DNA of 64,000 nt from Candidatus Promineofilum glycogenicum. GTDB taxonomy: Bacteria > Chloroflexota > Anaerolineae > Promineifilales > Promineifilaceae. The stretch covers positions 1 through 64,000 of the forward strand of contig JADJHJ010000003.1 in the NCBI GenBank assembly GCA_016707605.1, in the 5' to 3' direction. The notes under the pieces are model-generated. The model saw only the letters and a program-made list of their open reading frames with translations. It did no database searches and was not told the DNA's origin. Position 1 is the first letter of the stretch, and each line of letters starts with the position of its first letter. Positions 49,685 to 61,406 of this stretch are shown here, piece by piece. The position numbers and the translations under genes were made by a program.

Positions 49685-50380
49685 GTGGCTGATAGCGAGA
49701 CGTTGAAGCGGCAGGCGGCCGAGCGGGCGGTGGCATACGTGCGGTCGGGCATGGTCGTCGGGCTGGGCACGGGCAGCACGGCCGTCTACGCCGTCCGGCG
49801 CATCGGCGCGCTGCTGGCCGCCGGGCAACTGGAGCGCGTCGTCGGCATCCCCACGGCCGAGGTGACCGCCCGCGAGGCCGAGCACTGCGGCGTGCCCCTG
49901 GCGGGGCTGGACGAACACCCGGTGGTGGACATCACCATCGACGGCGCGGACGAGATCGACCCGGCGCTGAACCTGATCAAGGGGCTGGGCGGGGCGCTGC
50001 TGCGCGAGAAGATCGTCGCCGCGGCCTCGCGCCGGCTGGTCATCGTCGCCGACGAGAGCAAGCGCGTGGCCCAACTGGCGACGCGCGCGCCCGTGCCGGT
50101 CGAGGTTGTGCCTTTCGCCCGGCGGCCGGTGGGCGACTATCTGGCCTCGCTGGGGGCGCGGGTGGTCGAGCGGCAGCGCGACGGGCAGCCGTTCGTCACC
50201 GACGAGGGCAACGTCATCCTCGACTGCCACTTCGCCGGGCTAAGCGACCCCCACGAGACGGCCCGCCTCATCCGCGCCCGGCCGGGCGTGGTGGAGCATG
50301 GCCTCTTCCTGGGCATGGCGGCCGAGGCGATTGTGGCCGGGGCGGGCGGGATCGTAGTGTTGTCCGCGGGCGAGGGTTAG
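49685..50380 (+). CDS. rpiA: Ribose-5-phosphate isomerase A
   Basis: Pentose-phosphate enzyme interconverting ribose-5-phosphate and ribulose-5-phosphate. The 231-residue protein has GLGTGSTA (26-33), TIDGADEID (84-92), the KGxGGALLREK loop (99-109, here KGLGG) with the catalytic Lys, and ADESK. It lies 113 bases after the debranching gene in the same direction. The start is GTG 49685 with TAGGAGAGAG upstream. The final residues run into a GGGTTAGGGAGAGG repeat. Confidence 0.97.
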   Translation: MADSETLKRQAAERAVAYVRSGMVVGLGTGSTAVYAVRRIGALLAAGQLERVVGIPTAEVTAREAEHCGVPLAGLDEHPVVDITIDGADEIDPALNLIKGLGGALLREKIVAAASRRLVIVADESKRVAQLATRAPVPVEVVPFARRPVGDYLASLGARVVERQRDGQPFVTDEGNVILDCHFAGLSDPHETARLIRARPGVVEHGLFLGMAAEAIVAGAGGIVVLSAGEG

Positions 50381-50476
50381 GGAGAGGGTCTGGTTCTTGG
50401 TGGGAGAGGGTTGGAGAGGGTCTTAGCGCCACGACAGCAGAAGACCCTCCCCTAACCCCTCCCAAAGGGCGGGGGA
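50367..50476. repeat. GAGAGGGTT/AACCCCTCCC repeats with hairpin
   Basis: Degenerate GGGAGAGGGTT units and their complement CCCTAACCCCTCCC. A central stem GAGGGTCTT (50416-50424) / AAGACCCTC (50441-50449) could terminate both convergent neighbours. It overlaps the rpiA 3' end. Confidence 0.7.
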
Positions 50477-50483
50477 TCGGTGT

Positions 50484-51497
50484 CTACGGCGTGCAGTAGA
50501 CGGCCGTCTGATTATCGAAGTAGTTGAAGCTAAAGAACGGCCCGCCCACTTCCTCGGCGCGGATGGCGATCTGGTCCAGGCCGCGCAGGTTCGACGGGAT
50601 GGGGAACGAGCCGACGACGACGCTGCCCGCCGGGCCGGAGTTGAAGCCGCCGACCACCGTGCCGTTCATGCCCAGCGTGCCCATGCCGTTGAGCATCACC
50701 GCGAAGTCGCGGTTGGCCGGAAAGTTGCCGTCGGTGCGGATGACCACAAACTCATCACGCACCACGCCGCAGACGCCGAACGTCGGCGTCGGCAATGGCG
50801 CGACCGGGTTATCGAACCAGTTGTAGGCGTAGAACGGCGTGGCCTCGGTGCGCACGGCGATGCGCTCCAGCCCCTTGAGCAGCACCGGGATGGGCAAGGT
50901 GACCGTCATCGAGCCGCCCAGGCCGGAGTTGAACGTGCCCACCGGCGTGCCGTCAATGCCCAGCGTGCCCATGTGGCCCAGCAGCGCCACGAAGGTGCGG
51001 TTGGCCGGGAAGTTGTGGGTGCGAATGGTCACCGATTCGTCGGGGATGACGCTCTCGATGGAGATGGTCGGGATAGGCGTCGGCGCCGGCTCGGCCAGGT
51101 TGTTCCAGAACCAGTTGTAGCTGAAGTACCCCTGCGGGCTTTCCAGGCGGATGGCGATCTGGCGCGCGCCGACGAGGGTGGGCGGGATGGGGTAGGTGGC
51201 CGAGAACGCCCCCAGCAGGCCGGAGTTGGTGATGGCCACCGGCGTGCCGCCGATGCCCAACGTGCCGCCCGGCCCCATCGTGACGACGAACTCCTGATTG
51301 GGCGGGAAGTTCTGGGCCAGGATGGTGACGCTGCCATCGACGACGACGTTCTCGATGGTGAAGGTGGGAATGACTTCGTCGTCCTGAGCCGCGGCCCGGC
51401 CCAGAACGCCGACAAACAGGGCCAGCAGCGCCAACGGCAGCACGACCTTGAGCCTCGTCGCCTTGAGGCTTTTCACTCGCTCGACAATGCTTCGCAT
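50484..51497 (-). CDS. Secreted protein with three tandem ~95-residue repeats
   Basis: 337-residue exported protein. The signal (LKVVLPLALLALFVGVLGRAAAQ) is followed by three repeats starting near 44, 143 and 238. Each contains an NFPxNxxF segment, GTLGxxGTxV, NSGxxG, PIPxxLxGxxxIAxR and an aromatic end such as YNWFDN/FNYFDN, joined by short Pro/Thr linkers. Beta-rich, probably three copies of an adhesion or carbohydrate-binding type fold; I do not recognise the family. The third repeat has a cysteine early, and another Cys is at the C-terminus. ATG 51497 follows GGAGGGG. Confidence 0.83.
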   Translation of the reverse strand: MRSIVERVKSLKATRLKVVLPLALLALFVGVLGRAAAQDDEVIPTFTIENVVVDGSVTILAQNFPPNQEFVVTMGPGGTLGIGGTPVAITNSGLLGAFSATYPIPPTLVGARQIAIRLESPQGYFSYNWFWNNLAEPAPTPIPTISIESVIPDESVTIRTHNFPANRTFVALLGHMGTLGIDGTPVGTFNSGLGGSMTVTLPIPVLLKGLERIAVRTEATPFYAYNWFDNPVAPLPTPTFGVCGVVRDEFVVIRTDGNFPANRDFAVMLNGMGTLGMNGTVVGGFNSGPAGSVVVGSFPIPSNLRGLDQIAIRAEEVGGPFFSFNYFDNQTAVYCTP

Positions 51498-51715
51498 GAT
51501 GAGTTACCCCTCCAATGGGTGTGGCCGGCCGCGCCCCGGGCCGGTTCGTGGCCGGGCCAGGATCGCCGCCGAGTGGTTTTGGTGTTGTGGGGTCGCGCGT
51601 ACAGTCGGCCGCCCTAAGCAGGCAGGGGTCGCCGGCAGTTCCGCAGACGACCCTCGCCATGTATTTTGCCACGCGCGGGGGAGAGGTTACGTCAAATAGG
51701 CGTGAAAAAGAAGCG

Positions 51716-51791
51716 AGTCTCACGCAAAGACGCAAAGAACGCCAAGCTCAGAATTCTGAGCTTGGCGTTCTTTGCGTCTTTGCGTGAGACT
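51716..51791. repeat. Perfect 76-base palindrome (CGCAAAG family)
   Basis: Two 38-base arms with no loop, centred on AGAATTCT. The outer part is CACGCAAAG/ACGCAAAGA units as at 13138 and 34483; the inner part is AACGCCAAGCTCAGAA. It lies 5 bases after the dehydrogenase stop (minus strand) and may end that transcript. Confidence 0.95.
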
Positions 51792-51795
51792 TTTC

Positions 51796-52196
51796 TTACT
51801 TGCGGCGGCGGGCCAGGACGAGAGCGCCGACGCCGGCGGCGGCGGCGGCGGCCCCGCCGACCCACGGCAGGGCGCCGCCGCGCCTGGTCTTGACGCCCTT
51901 GGAGGTGGCCGGCATCGTCGCCAGCTTGTCGGCCGCTGCCTGCTGCGTGCGGGCGAAGAGGGCGGCGTCGGCGCGCAACCTGTCGGCCAGGGCGCGCTTC
52001 TCGGCCACCATCTCCTCGGTCACAAACTCGTCGTGCGAGCGCAGCCCGGCGATGCGGAAGTCGTGCTTCTTGAACAGGCGATAGATCTCCTTGACGCGCT
52101 CCATGCTGATGTTGCGCCCCAGGGTGTAATCCTCGAAGCGCCCCTCCATCGCCAGCAGCGCCGTCTCGGCCAGACAGGCGTAGGCCGTGCCCTTGT

Positions 52197-52199
<3 letters not shown>
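51796..52199 (-). CDS. Acyl-ACP-reductase-like dehydrogenase, C-terminal part (frame 3)
   Basis: Continuation after a second frame change at 52197-52199 (a GGG run): HKGTAYACLAETALLAMEGRFEDYTLGRNISMERVKEIYRLFKKHDFRIAGLRS, then a helical basic stretch and a C-terminal hydrophobic segment (GGAAAAAAGVGALVLARRRK) that looks like a membrane anchor with a positive tail. No ribosome site precedes it, so it is the end of the same gene. Restoring one base joins it to the Rossmann part as ...YDIGLPP-HKGTAYACLAET. Confidence 0.8.
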
Positions 52200-53029
<830 letters not shown>

Positions 53030-53036
<7 letters not shown>

Positions 53037-53983
53037 TGGATGACGAAGGCGAAGCGGTTGATGCCCGCCTCTTCCGGCTGCAGGTAGCGCACGGCCGGCG
53101 TCCAGTCGAGGTCGGCCATCAGGTCGAGGTAGGTGTCCTCGGTCAGCGGCGCGTCGGGGTCGGGGCGCAGGGCAACCATGATGGCCTCGATGGTCGCCGC
53201 CGACCAGCGGCCCAGCTCGCCGCGGCCGTCCAGCGCCGGCATCATCGTGACGACGATGCTGACGCCGCGCCGGCGCAGGTCGGCCAGGTCGTCCTCGGTG
53301 GCCCACTCGACGACGACCGTCTTGCGCTTCAGTTCGGCCGGGGCGTAGCGGCGGATGGCCCCCACGTCGCCGGCCAGGATGTCGGCCCAGGCGAACGAGT
53401 CGGCGTCGCGGGGCGTGCCCGGCTCGCCCGGCAGGGGCTGGATGCGGTGGAAGGGGGCGTCCTTCAACTGGTCGAGCGTCGGCCCGGCGGCCTGGCCCAA
53501 CGTGCTGCGCCCGCCGACCAGGGGCACGGACGGCAGGGCGAAGTAGATGAACGGGTCGGCGTAGCGCAGGTCGGCGGCGCGCCGCTCCAGCGCCCCGGCC
53601 AGCCCGCCGTGGTTCAGGCCGGGAACCATCAGAACGCGCTTCTGGCCGAAGATGCCCGGCTGGGCGCGGTCGGCCAGGATGACGCCCCAGCGCTCCAGCC
53701 CGGCGCGAATGCCGGCGCCGTCAACGACCGGCGTCTGCGTGGCGGCAGAGGCCAGCGTCGCGCCGAGGGCGTGGGGGCGGCGGGCGTCGCCCAGTTCCAG
53801 CGCGGCGGGCATGCCTTCGACGGCGATGGCGTCGAAGCGGCCGTCATGTTCCGCAATGAGCGCCCGCGCCCGTTCGGCGTCGCCGCCGCAGCCGACCCGT
53901 CGCAGCCGTAGGTCGTGCTCCATAAAGCGATAGTCGTTTGTCTCGCTGCCTTCGCCACTATGGATGACCAGAATTTGTTTCAT
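53030..53983 (-). CDS. Acyl-ACP-reductase-like dehydrogenase, N-terminal part (frame 1)
   Basis: About 317 residues starting MKQILVIHSGEGSETNDYRF, with ATG 53983 behind GAGAGGT. It contains several alpha/beta elements (DAIAVEGMPAALELGD, QKRVLMVPGLNHGGLAGALERR, LKRKTVVVEWATEDDLADLRRRGVSIVVTMMP) and ends RFAFVIHP at a TGA created by one missing C in a CCCC run (53033-53036); the protein continues in the next frame. This N-terminal domain is absent from cyanobacterial acyl-ACP reductase (about 340 residues) and I do not recognise it. The gene would encode about 730 residues. Confidence 0.8.
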
Positions 53984-54092
53984 GTGAGTGACCTCTCGTT
54001 CGGTGTCCCTGTTATGACCCTATAATGTCACCATATTGACACCGCAGTGACACCGTTGTATACTGTCGCCAGATTGTTCAACCCCGCACACC

Positions 54093-54140
54093 ATGACGCA
54101 AGGCGGAAACCGTGGCGTCATGAGTCCGGTGGGCGGTTAG
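54093..54140 (+). other. Stem-loop and short open frame in the SBP1 leader
   Basis: ATGACGC (54093-54099) pairs with GCGTCAT (54115-54121) around a loop with its own small stem (GGCGGAAACCGT). The same bases form a 15-codon frame (MTQGGNRGVMSPVGG) without a ribosome site. A TATACT word lies upstream at 54058. It could be a regulatory leader for the transporter genes; no known riboswitch matches. Confidence 0.3.
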
Positions 54141-54238
54141 AGGAGGTGATAGTCCTACCAATAACCAGCAATGACCTTAACTTTACCACACCGCGCTAAG
54201 AAGAGATTGTCTAAATGCCAAGTGAGAGGAGACTCGAC

Positions 54239-56299
54239 ATGTTGAAGCGGAATAGAGTTGCTCTGTGGGTGGCCCTGCTGCTGGTGGTGGCCGCCGCCCT
54301 CGTCGCCTGCCAGCCGCAGGCGCAGGTGATCGAAGTGACCCGCGTTGTCACCGAGACGGTCACGCAAGAGGGAGAAGCGGTCGAAGTGACGCGCATCGTC
54401 ACCGAGATGCAGGAAGTGGTCGTGACGTCGACGCCCGAGGCGATGGCCCCGGCCGGCGCGGCCGACCCGACCGTCTGGCGCGAAGTGTCGTTCGGCGAGC
54501 CGGACTCGCTCGACCCGGCGCTGGGCTATGAGACCTCCGGCGGCAACGTCATCCAGAACGTCATGGAGCCGCTGATCATCTACGACCACATCAGCCCGAC
54601 CGACTTTGTGCCCGCGCTGGCCGTCGAAGTGCCCAGCCTGGACAACGGCGGCATCTCCGAAGACGGCCGCACCTACACCTTCCAGATCCGCGAAGGCGTT
54701 ACCTTCCACGCCGGCGGCACGCTGGAACCCCACGACGTGGCCTACAGCTTCCAGCGCGGCCTGCTGCAAAGCGACCCCAACAGCCCGCAGTGGTTGCTGA
54801 TGGAGCCAATCATGGGCTTCGCCACCGGCGACATCACCGAGGCCATTGACCCCGAAGGCGCTCTGATCGGCGACCTGGCGGCGGTGCAGGCGCTCGAGGC
54901 CGAGACGCTGGTCGCCGTCTGCGAGTCGGTCAAGGCCGCCGTGGTGGCCGACGACGACGCCGGAACCGTGACCTTCAACCTGGCCGTGCCCTGGGGGCCG
55001 TTCCTGGCCACGCTGACCTCCACCTGGGGGTCGGTGCTGGATATGGAGTGGGCCGTGGAGCAGGGCGCGTGGGATGGCGACTGCGCCACCTGGCAGAACT
55101 GGTACGCCCCCGGCACCGAGAACTCGGAGCTGACGCCGATCATCAACGGCACCGGCCCGTTCATGCTCGACCACTGGACGCCCGGCGAAGAGATCGTCCT
55201 GACCGCCTTTGAAGACTACTGGCGGACGGAAGAGACGCCCAAGTGGGAAGGCGGCCCCTATGGCCCGGCGGCGCTGAAGACGGTCATCTACAGCGTGGTC
55301 GACGAGTGGGGCACACGCCTGGCCACCTTCCAGGCCGGCGACGCCGAGTACGTCCAGGTTAACCCGGAACACGAGGTTCAGGTCGATCCGCTGGTGGGCG
55401 TCATCTGCGACGCGCAGACGTTCGAGTGCGAGCCGAACCCGGAGAACCCGGAAGGGCAGTTCGTGAAGTACGTCAACCGGCCGGGCGTTAACCGCACCGA
55501 CATCTTCCCGACGTTCAACATCGCCGAAGGTTCGCCCTACGTGGGCAGCGGCGCGCTGGACGGCAACGGCATCCCGTTGAACTTCTTCTCCGACATCAAC
55601 GTGCGCAAGGCGCTGGCCACCTGCTTCAACTACGAGGTCTACAACGAGGAAGTGCTGCTGGGCCAGGGTGTGCGCAACAACGGCACGATCATCAAGGGCA
55701 TGCTCGGCTATAACGACGATGGCCCGATGTACGAGTATGACCCCGAAGCCTGCGCCGCCCATCTGGAAGCGGCCTGGGACGGTGTGCTGCCGGAGACGGG
55801 CTTCCGCTTCCAGATCGGCTTCAACACCGGCAACACGACCCGCCAGACGATTGCCGAAATCCTGCAAGCGGAGTTCGGGGCCATCAACCCGCTGTACCAG
55901 GTCGAAGTCGTCGGCCTGCCGTGGCCGACCCTGTTGCGCTCGGTGCGCGCCTCCCAGGTGCCCATCGCCATCCAGGGCTGGCAGGAAGACATCCACGACC
56001 CGCACAACTGGGTGCAGCCGTACCTGATCGGCACCTACGCCACCAACGCCCAGATTCCCGATGAGTTGCTGACGCAGTACCGCGACATCATCACCGCCGC
56101 GGCCCTCGAATCTGACCCGGCCGTGCGCGAAGAGATGTATGCCGAGTTGCAGCAGTTGACCTATGACTCCGTGCCGCAGGTCTACCTGTTGCAGCGCGAT
56201 GCGCCGTGGTACACCCAGCGCTGGGTCAACGGCTACTACTACCGCGTGGGCGCGTTTGGGCGCGACTACTACGCCTATTCGCTGACGCCCGCGCAATAA
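54239..56299 (+). CDS. Peptide ABC transporter substrate-binding lipoprotein (SBP family 5), copy 1
   Basis: 686-residue extracellular solute-binding protein of family 5 (DppA/OppA type). The lipobox is AALVAC (Cys about 24), then a linker of EVTRVVTE-like repeats, then the bilobal domain with SFGEPDSLDPALGYETSGGNVIQNVMEPLIIYD and IREGVTFHAGGTLEPHDVAYSFQRGLL signatures. ATG 54239 has GAGGAG upstream; an ATG at 54215 lacks one. It begins the transporter locus and is a clear paralogue of the protein at 59098, sharing long segments such as TYTFxIREGVTFH and GFRFQIxFNTGNTTRQT. Confidence 0.95.
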   Translation: MLKRNRVALWVALLLVVAAALVACQPQAQVIEVTRVVTETVTQEGEAVEVTRIVTEMQEVVVTSTPEAMAPAGAADPTVWREVSFGEPDSLDPALGYETSGGNVIQNVMEPLIIYDHISPTDFVPALAVEVPSLDNGGISEDGRTYTFQIREGVTFHAGGTLEPHDVAYSFQRGLLQSDPNSPQWLLMEPIMGFATGDITEAIDPEGALIGDLAAVQALEAETLVAVCESVKAAVVADDDAGTVTFNLAVPWGPFLATLTSTWGSVLDMEWAVEQGAWDGDCATWQNWYAPGTENSELTPIINGTGPFMLDHWTPGEEIVLTAFEDYWRTEETPKWEGGPYGPAALKTVIYSVVDEWGTRLATFQAGDAEYVQVNPEHEVQVDPLVGVICDAQTFECEPNPENPEGQFVKYVNRPGVNRTDIFPTFNIAEGSPYVGSGALDGNGIPLNFFSDINVRKALATCFNYEVYNEEVLLGQGVRNNGTIIKGMLGYNDDGPMYEYDPEACAAHLEAAWDGVLPETGFRFQIGFNTGNTTRQTIAEILQAEFGAINPLYQVEVVGLPWPTLLRSVRASQVPIAIQGWQEDIHDPHNWVQPYLIGTYATNAQIPDELLTQYRDIITAAALESDPAVREEMYAELQQLTYDSVPQVYLLQRDAPWYTQRWVNGYYYRVGAFGRDYYAYSLTPAQ

Positions 56300-56366
56300 A
56301 CTTTGTGTCCCTCTCTCTTCAATTGGGTGACCCACCGATGAATGCTAATTAGCCCGTTGCCCGCCC

Positions 56367-56402
56367 GCTCCCTCTCCTGCCAGCAACAGGAGAGGGAGCT
56401 TT
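56367..56402 (+). terminator. Terminator-like hairpin after SBP1
   Basis: Stem GCTCCCTCTCCTG / CAGGAGAGGGAGC (13 bp) with a 7-base loop and a short TTT. Partial termination here would give more binding protein than transporter, as is common for such loci. Confidence 0.65.
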
Positions 56403-56419
56403 GGTCAGGAATCAGATTC

Positions 56420-56507
56420 AGTGGTCAGCGCGACAGGTCAGTAGGTCAGTCTAATCGCCACGCGACTTACTGACCCACGACTACTCCCACCCCTGACCTA
56501 CTGACCA
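56420..56507. repeat. GTCAGTAG-type element
   Basis: GGTCAGTAGGTCAGT on the left and complementary ACTGACC/CTGACCTACTGACC on the right around a non-paired centre. It uses the same octamer as the left arm of the chimera at 4889 and the arm at 63630. The remainder of 56300-56774 holds the terminator and, near 56690, an AT-richer tract that may carry the oppD promoter. Confidence 0.8.
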
Positions 56508-56774
56508 CTAATTTGTCACTGTCTTGCCACCAGCCTTACACAATGTTATACTGCGAAGCGTCTATGTGTTGCCGTTCGGTCACGATTCCCAACTCGGTGC
56601 GGCATAGTAGCCACTAGGGGTATGTTGCTTTCTTGGCAGCAAACTGTTTTGCGCTATTATTCACCCCATTCTAATCTGTCCGATTGGAGTGGTTGCATAA
56701 TCGCTCGCAGATCTGTCTGTGGCCCAGGAAGGCAGTTATGACTCCTGAACATTTCCAGCGCATACGGGGATACG

Positions 56775-58893
<2,119 letters not shown>

Positions 58894-58906
<13 letters not shown>

Positions 58907-58920
58907 GAATTAGGAATTAG
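58894..58920. repeat. Single-arm AATTAGG heptamer run
   Basis: Four consecutive GAATTAG heptamers covering the oppF stop codon. The opposite arm is absent. This word is a variant of the GGGATTA family seen at 22449. Confidence 0.85.
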
Positions 58921-59097
58921 GAATCAAGCCCGGCCCGGCGCGATGATTCAACCGCACGGCCCAATCGGCCGGCGAGGAGGAGCTTATCGAACGATCGACA
59001 CGGAGAGATTGAGTCAACGACCGGAAGTGGTCGGAGCGTTGCTGGCGCACCGATCATCAATCGCTGAACCCATTTGAAGATGGAGGAGACACGAAAC

Positions 59098-61155
59098 ATG
59101 TTTACGAAGAATCGCATCGGCCTGCTGCTGGCACTATTGCTGGTGGTGGCCCTCGGACTGGTAGCTTGCCAGCCACAGACGCAGGTGGTCGAAGTGACGC
59201 GCGTCGTCACCGAGACGATTACCGAAGAAGGCCAGGAAGTGGTGGTCACGTCGATCGTCACCGAGGTCGAGGAAGTCGTCGTCACGGCGACGCCCGAACC
59301 GGTCGAGGAAGTCTCGATGGCCGCTCCCGACCCCACAACCTACGTCGCCCTGACCTTTGGCGACATCGGCACGCTGGACCCGGCCCTGGGCTACGACACG
59401 GCCAGCAACACGCCGATCATGAACATCTATGAGACGCTGATCTGGTACAACGGCCCGGACCCGACGACCTACATCCCGATGTTGGCCACCGAAGTCCCCT
59501 CGTTGGACAACGGCGGCATCTCTGAAGACGGCATGACCTATACCTTCAACATTCGCGAGGGCGTCACCTTCCACAACGGCAACGACCTGACCCCCAGCGA
59601 CGTGGCCTACAGCTTCCAGCGCGGCCTGTTGCAGAGCGACCCCAACGGCCCGCAGTGGCTGTTGCTGGAGCCGATTTTGGGCTACAGCAGTGGTGACGTG
59701 ACTCAGGAAATCCAGGAAGGCGCCTTTGGCGGCGACCCCGAGGCCCTGCAGTCCGGCGCCACGCCGGAAGAACTGCTGGCGACCTGCGAGAAGGTGAAGG
59801 CCGCTATCGTCGCCGACGACGCCGCCGGCACCGTGACCTTCAACCTGGCCCAGCCGTGGGGCCCGCTGCTGGCCACCCTGGCCGGCACCTGGGGCAGCGT
59901 GCTCGATCAGCAATGGGCGACTGAGCAGGGCGACTGGGATGGCGACTGCGCCACCTGGCAGAACTTCTACGCCCCCGGCACCGAGAACAGCAAGCTGACG
60001 GCTGTCACCAACGGCACCGGCCCCTACATGCTCGACCACTGGACCCCCGGCGAAGAGCACGTCCTGGTGGCCAACCCCAACTACTGGCGCGCCGAAGGCG
60101 ACGCGGCCTGGGAAGGCGGCCCGTCGGGCATCGCCCCGCTGGAGACGGTCATTATCCGTCTGGTTGATGAGTTCGGCACCCGCTTTGCCTCCCTGCAGGC
60201 CGGCGACGCCGCCAGCGTGACGGTCAACATTGACCAGCGCGCCCAGGTTGAGCCGTTCGTCGCCGAAGTCTGCCTGGCCGACGGCACCTGCACCCCGACC
60301 GAGACCCCGGACGCCCCGCTGCGCAAGTGGGACGACCTGGAGAGCACCAGCCGCACCGACGCGTTCCTGACCTGGAACGTCGCCCCCGAGTCGCCCTACA
60401 TCGGCTCCGGCCAGTTGGACGGCAACGGCATTCCCAATGACTTCTTCAGCGACCCGGACGTGCGCAAGGCGTTCGCCAAGTGCTTCGACTATGACACCTA
60501 CATCTCCGAAGCCCTGATCGGCGAAGGCGTCCGCAACAACGGCCCCATCATCCTCAACATGCTGGGCTACAACCCGGACGGCCCGATGTACGAGTACAAC
60601 CCCGAAGAGTGCGCCGCGCACCTGGAGACGGCCTGGGGTGGCGTGTTGCCGGAGACCGGCTTCCGCTTCCAGATCGCCTTCAACACCGGCAATACGACCC
60701 GTCAGACGGTCGGCGAGATCTGGCAGTCCGAGCTGGCGGCCATCAACCCGCTGTACCAGATCGAGACCATCGGTCTGCCGTGGCCGACGTTCCTGAACGC
60801 CTTCCGCGCCGCGCAGTTGCCGATTTCCATCAGCGGCTGGGTTGAGGACATCCACGACCCGCACAACTGGATTCAGCCCTACACCTACGGCACGTTCGGC
60901 GGCCGGCAGGGCCTGCCCGACGACATCACCGCCAAGTACGAAGAGTTGGCTTCGGCGGCCGTGGTCGAGAGTGATCCGGCGGTGCGCGAGCAGATGTACT
61001 TCGACATCCAGCAGCAGTTCTACGATGACACCATCAGTGTCATCCTGGCCCAGGCCACCGGCGCCCGCTACGAACAGCGGTGGGTGAACGGCTGGTACTA
61101 TAACGCGGCGAACCCCGGCACGTACTACTACGGTATGTCGCTGACCGGCGAGTAA
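59098..61155 (+). CDS. Peptide ABC transporter substrate-binding lipoprotein (SBP family 5), copy 2
   Basis: 685-residue paralogue of the binding protein at 54239. Lipobox GLVAC (Cys about 23), EVTRVVTE linker, then LTFGDIGTLDPALGYDTASNTPIMNIYETLIWY and the same domain order. Differences are concentrated in the ligand-facing middle region (about 385-430, with CLADGTCTPTE inserted), so substrate preference may differ. ATG 59098 follows GGAGGAG; an ATG eight codons upstream overlaps that site. It is placed between the ATPase genes and the permease genes. Confidence 0.95.
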   Translation: MFTKNRIGLLLALLLVVALGLVACQPQTQVVEVTRVVTETITEEGQEVVVTSIVTEVEEVVVTATPEPVEEVSMAAPDPTTYVALTFGDIGTLDPALGYDTASNTPIMNIYETLIWYNGPDPTTYIPMLATEVPSLDNGGISEDGMTYTFNIREGVTFHNGNDLTPSDVAYSFQRGLLQSDPNGPQWLLLEPILGYSSGDVTQEIQEGAFGGDPEALQSGATPEELLATCEKVKAAIVADDAAGTVTFNLAQPWGPLLATLAGTWGSVLDQQWATEQGDWDGDCATWQNFYAPGTENSKLTAVTNGTGPYMLDHWTPGEEHVLVANPNYWRAEGDAAWEGGPSGIAPLETVIIRLVDEFGTRFASLQAGDAASVTVNIDQRAQVEPFVAEVCLADGTCTPTETPDAPLRKWDDLESTSRTDAFLTWNVAPESPYIGSGQLDGNGIPNDFFSDPDVRKAFAKCFDYDTYISEALIGEGVRNNGPIILNMLGYNPDGPMYEYNPEECAAHLETAWGGVLPETGFRFQIAFNTGNTTRQTVGEIWQSELAAINPLYQIETIGLPWPTFLNAFRAAQLPISISGWVEDIHDPHNWIQPYTYGTFGGRQGLPDDITAKYEELASAAVVESDPAVREQMYFDIQQQFYDDTISVILAQATGARYEQRWVNGWYYNAANPGTYYYGMSLTGE

Positions 61156-61168
61156 GCTTAACCGTTGT

Positions 61169-61239
61169 GTAGGGGCAGGTCTTAGACCTGTCCCTACATC
61201 GTATTATTGGGTAGGGGCAGGTCTCAGACCTGCCCCCAC
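61169..61239. repeat. Two GTAGGGGCAGGTCT palindromes
   Basis: 29-base palindromes at 61169-61197 and 61211-61239 (one with a G-T mismatch), 13 bases apart. They have the same size and design as the five units in the cyclase gene at 26226-26444, differing mainly by CAG for CGG in the arms. Confidence 0.9.
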
Positions 61240-61306
61240 TGGAACGAGCGCCTCAGGGCTTCTGGCTCCCCCGTTAGGAGCCTTGAGCCGCCTGCTGCAG
61301 TGGGTC

Positions 61307-61335
61307 TGTAGGGCGATTTGCCAAATCGCCTTACA
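61307..61335. repeat. TGTAGGGCGATTTG palindrome
   Basis: TGTAGGGCGATTTG and CAAATCGCCTTACA around one base, another 14-1-14 palindrome just upstream of oppB. With the two at 61169 it makes three elements of one design in the 251-base SBP2-oppB gap. Confidence 0.85.
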
Positions 61336-61406
61336 TTTAGAAAGAGACCGAGAGACGGCGGCGGGCCAGCCCGTCGCCCAGCTTAGACAGACGGGAGAAA
61401 GATCGT

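Noticed and set aside
54093..54140. A 15-codon leader peptide before SBP1
   Set aside because: No ribosome site and no run of regulatory codons; kept only as part of a possible structured leader.
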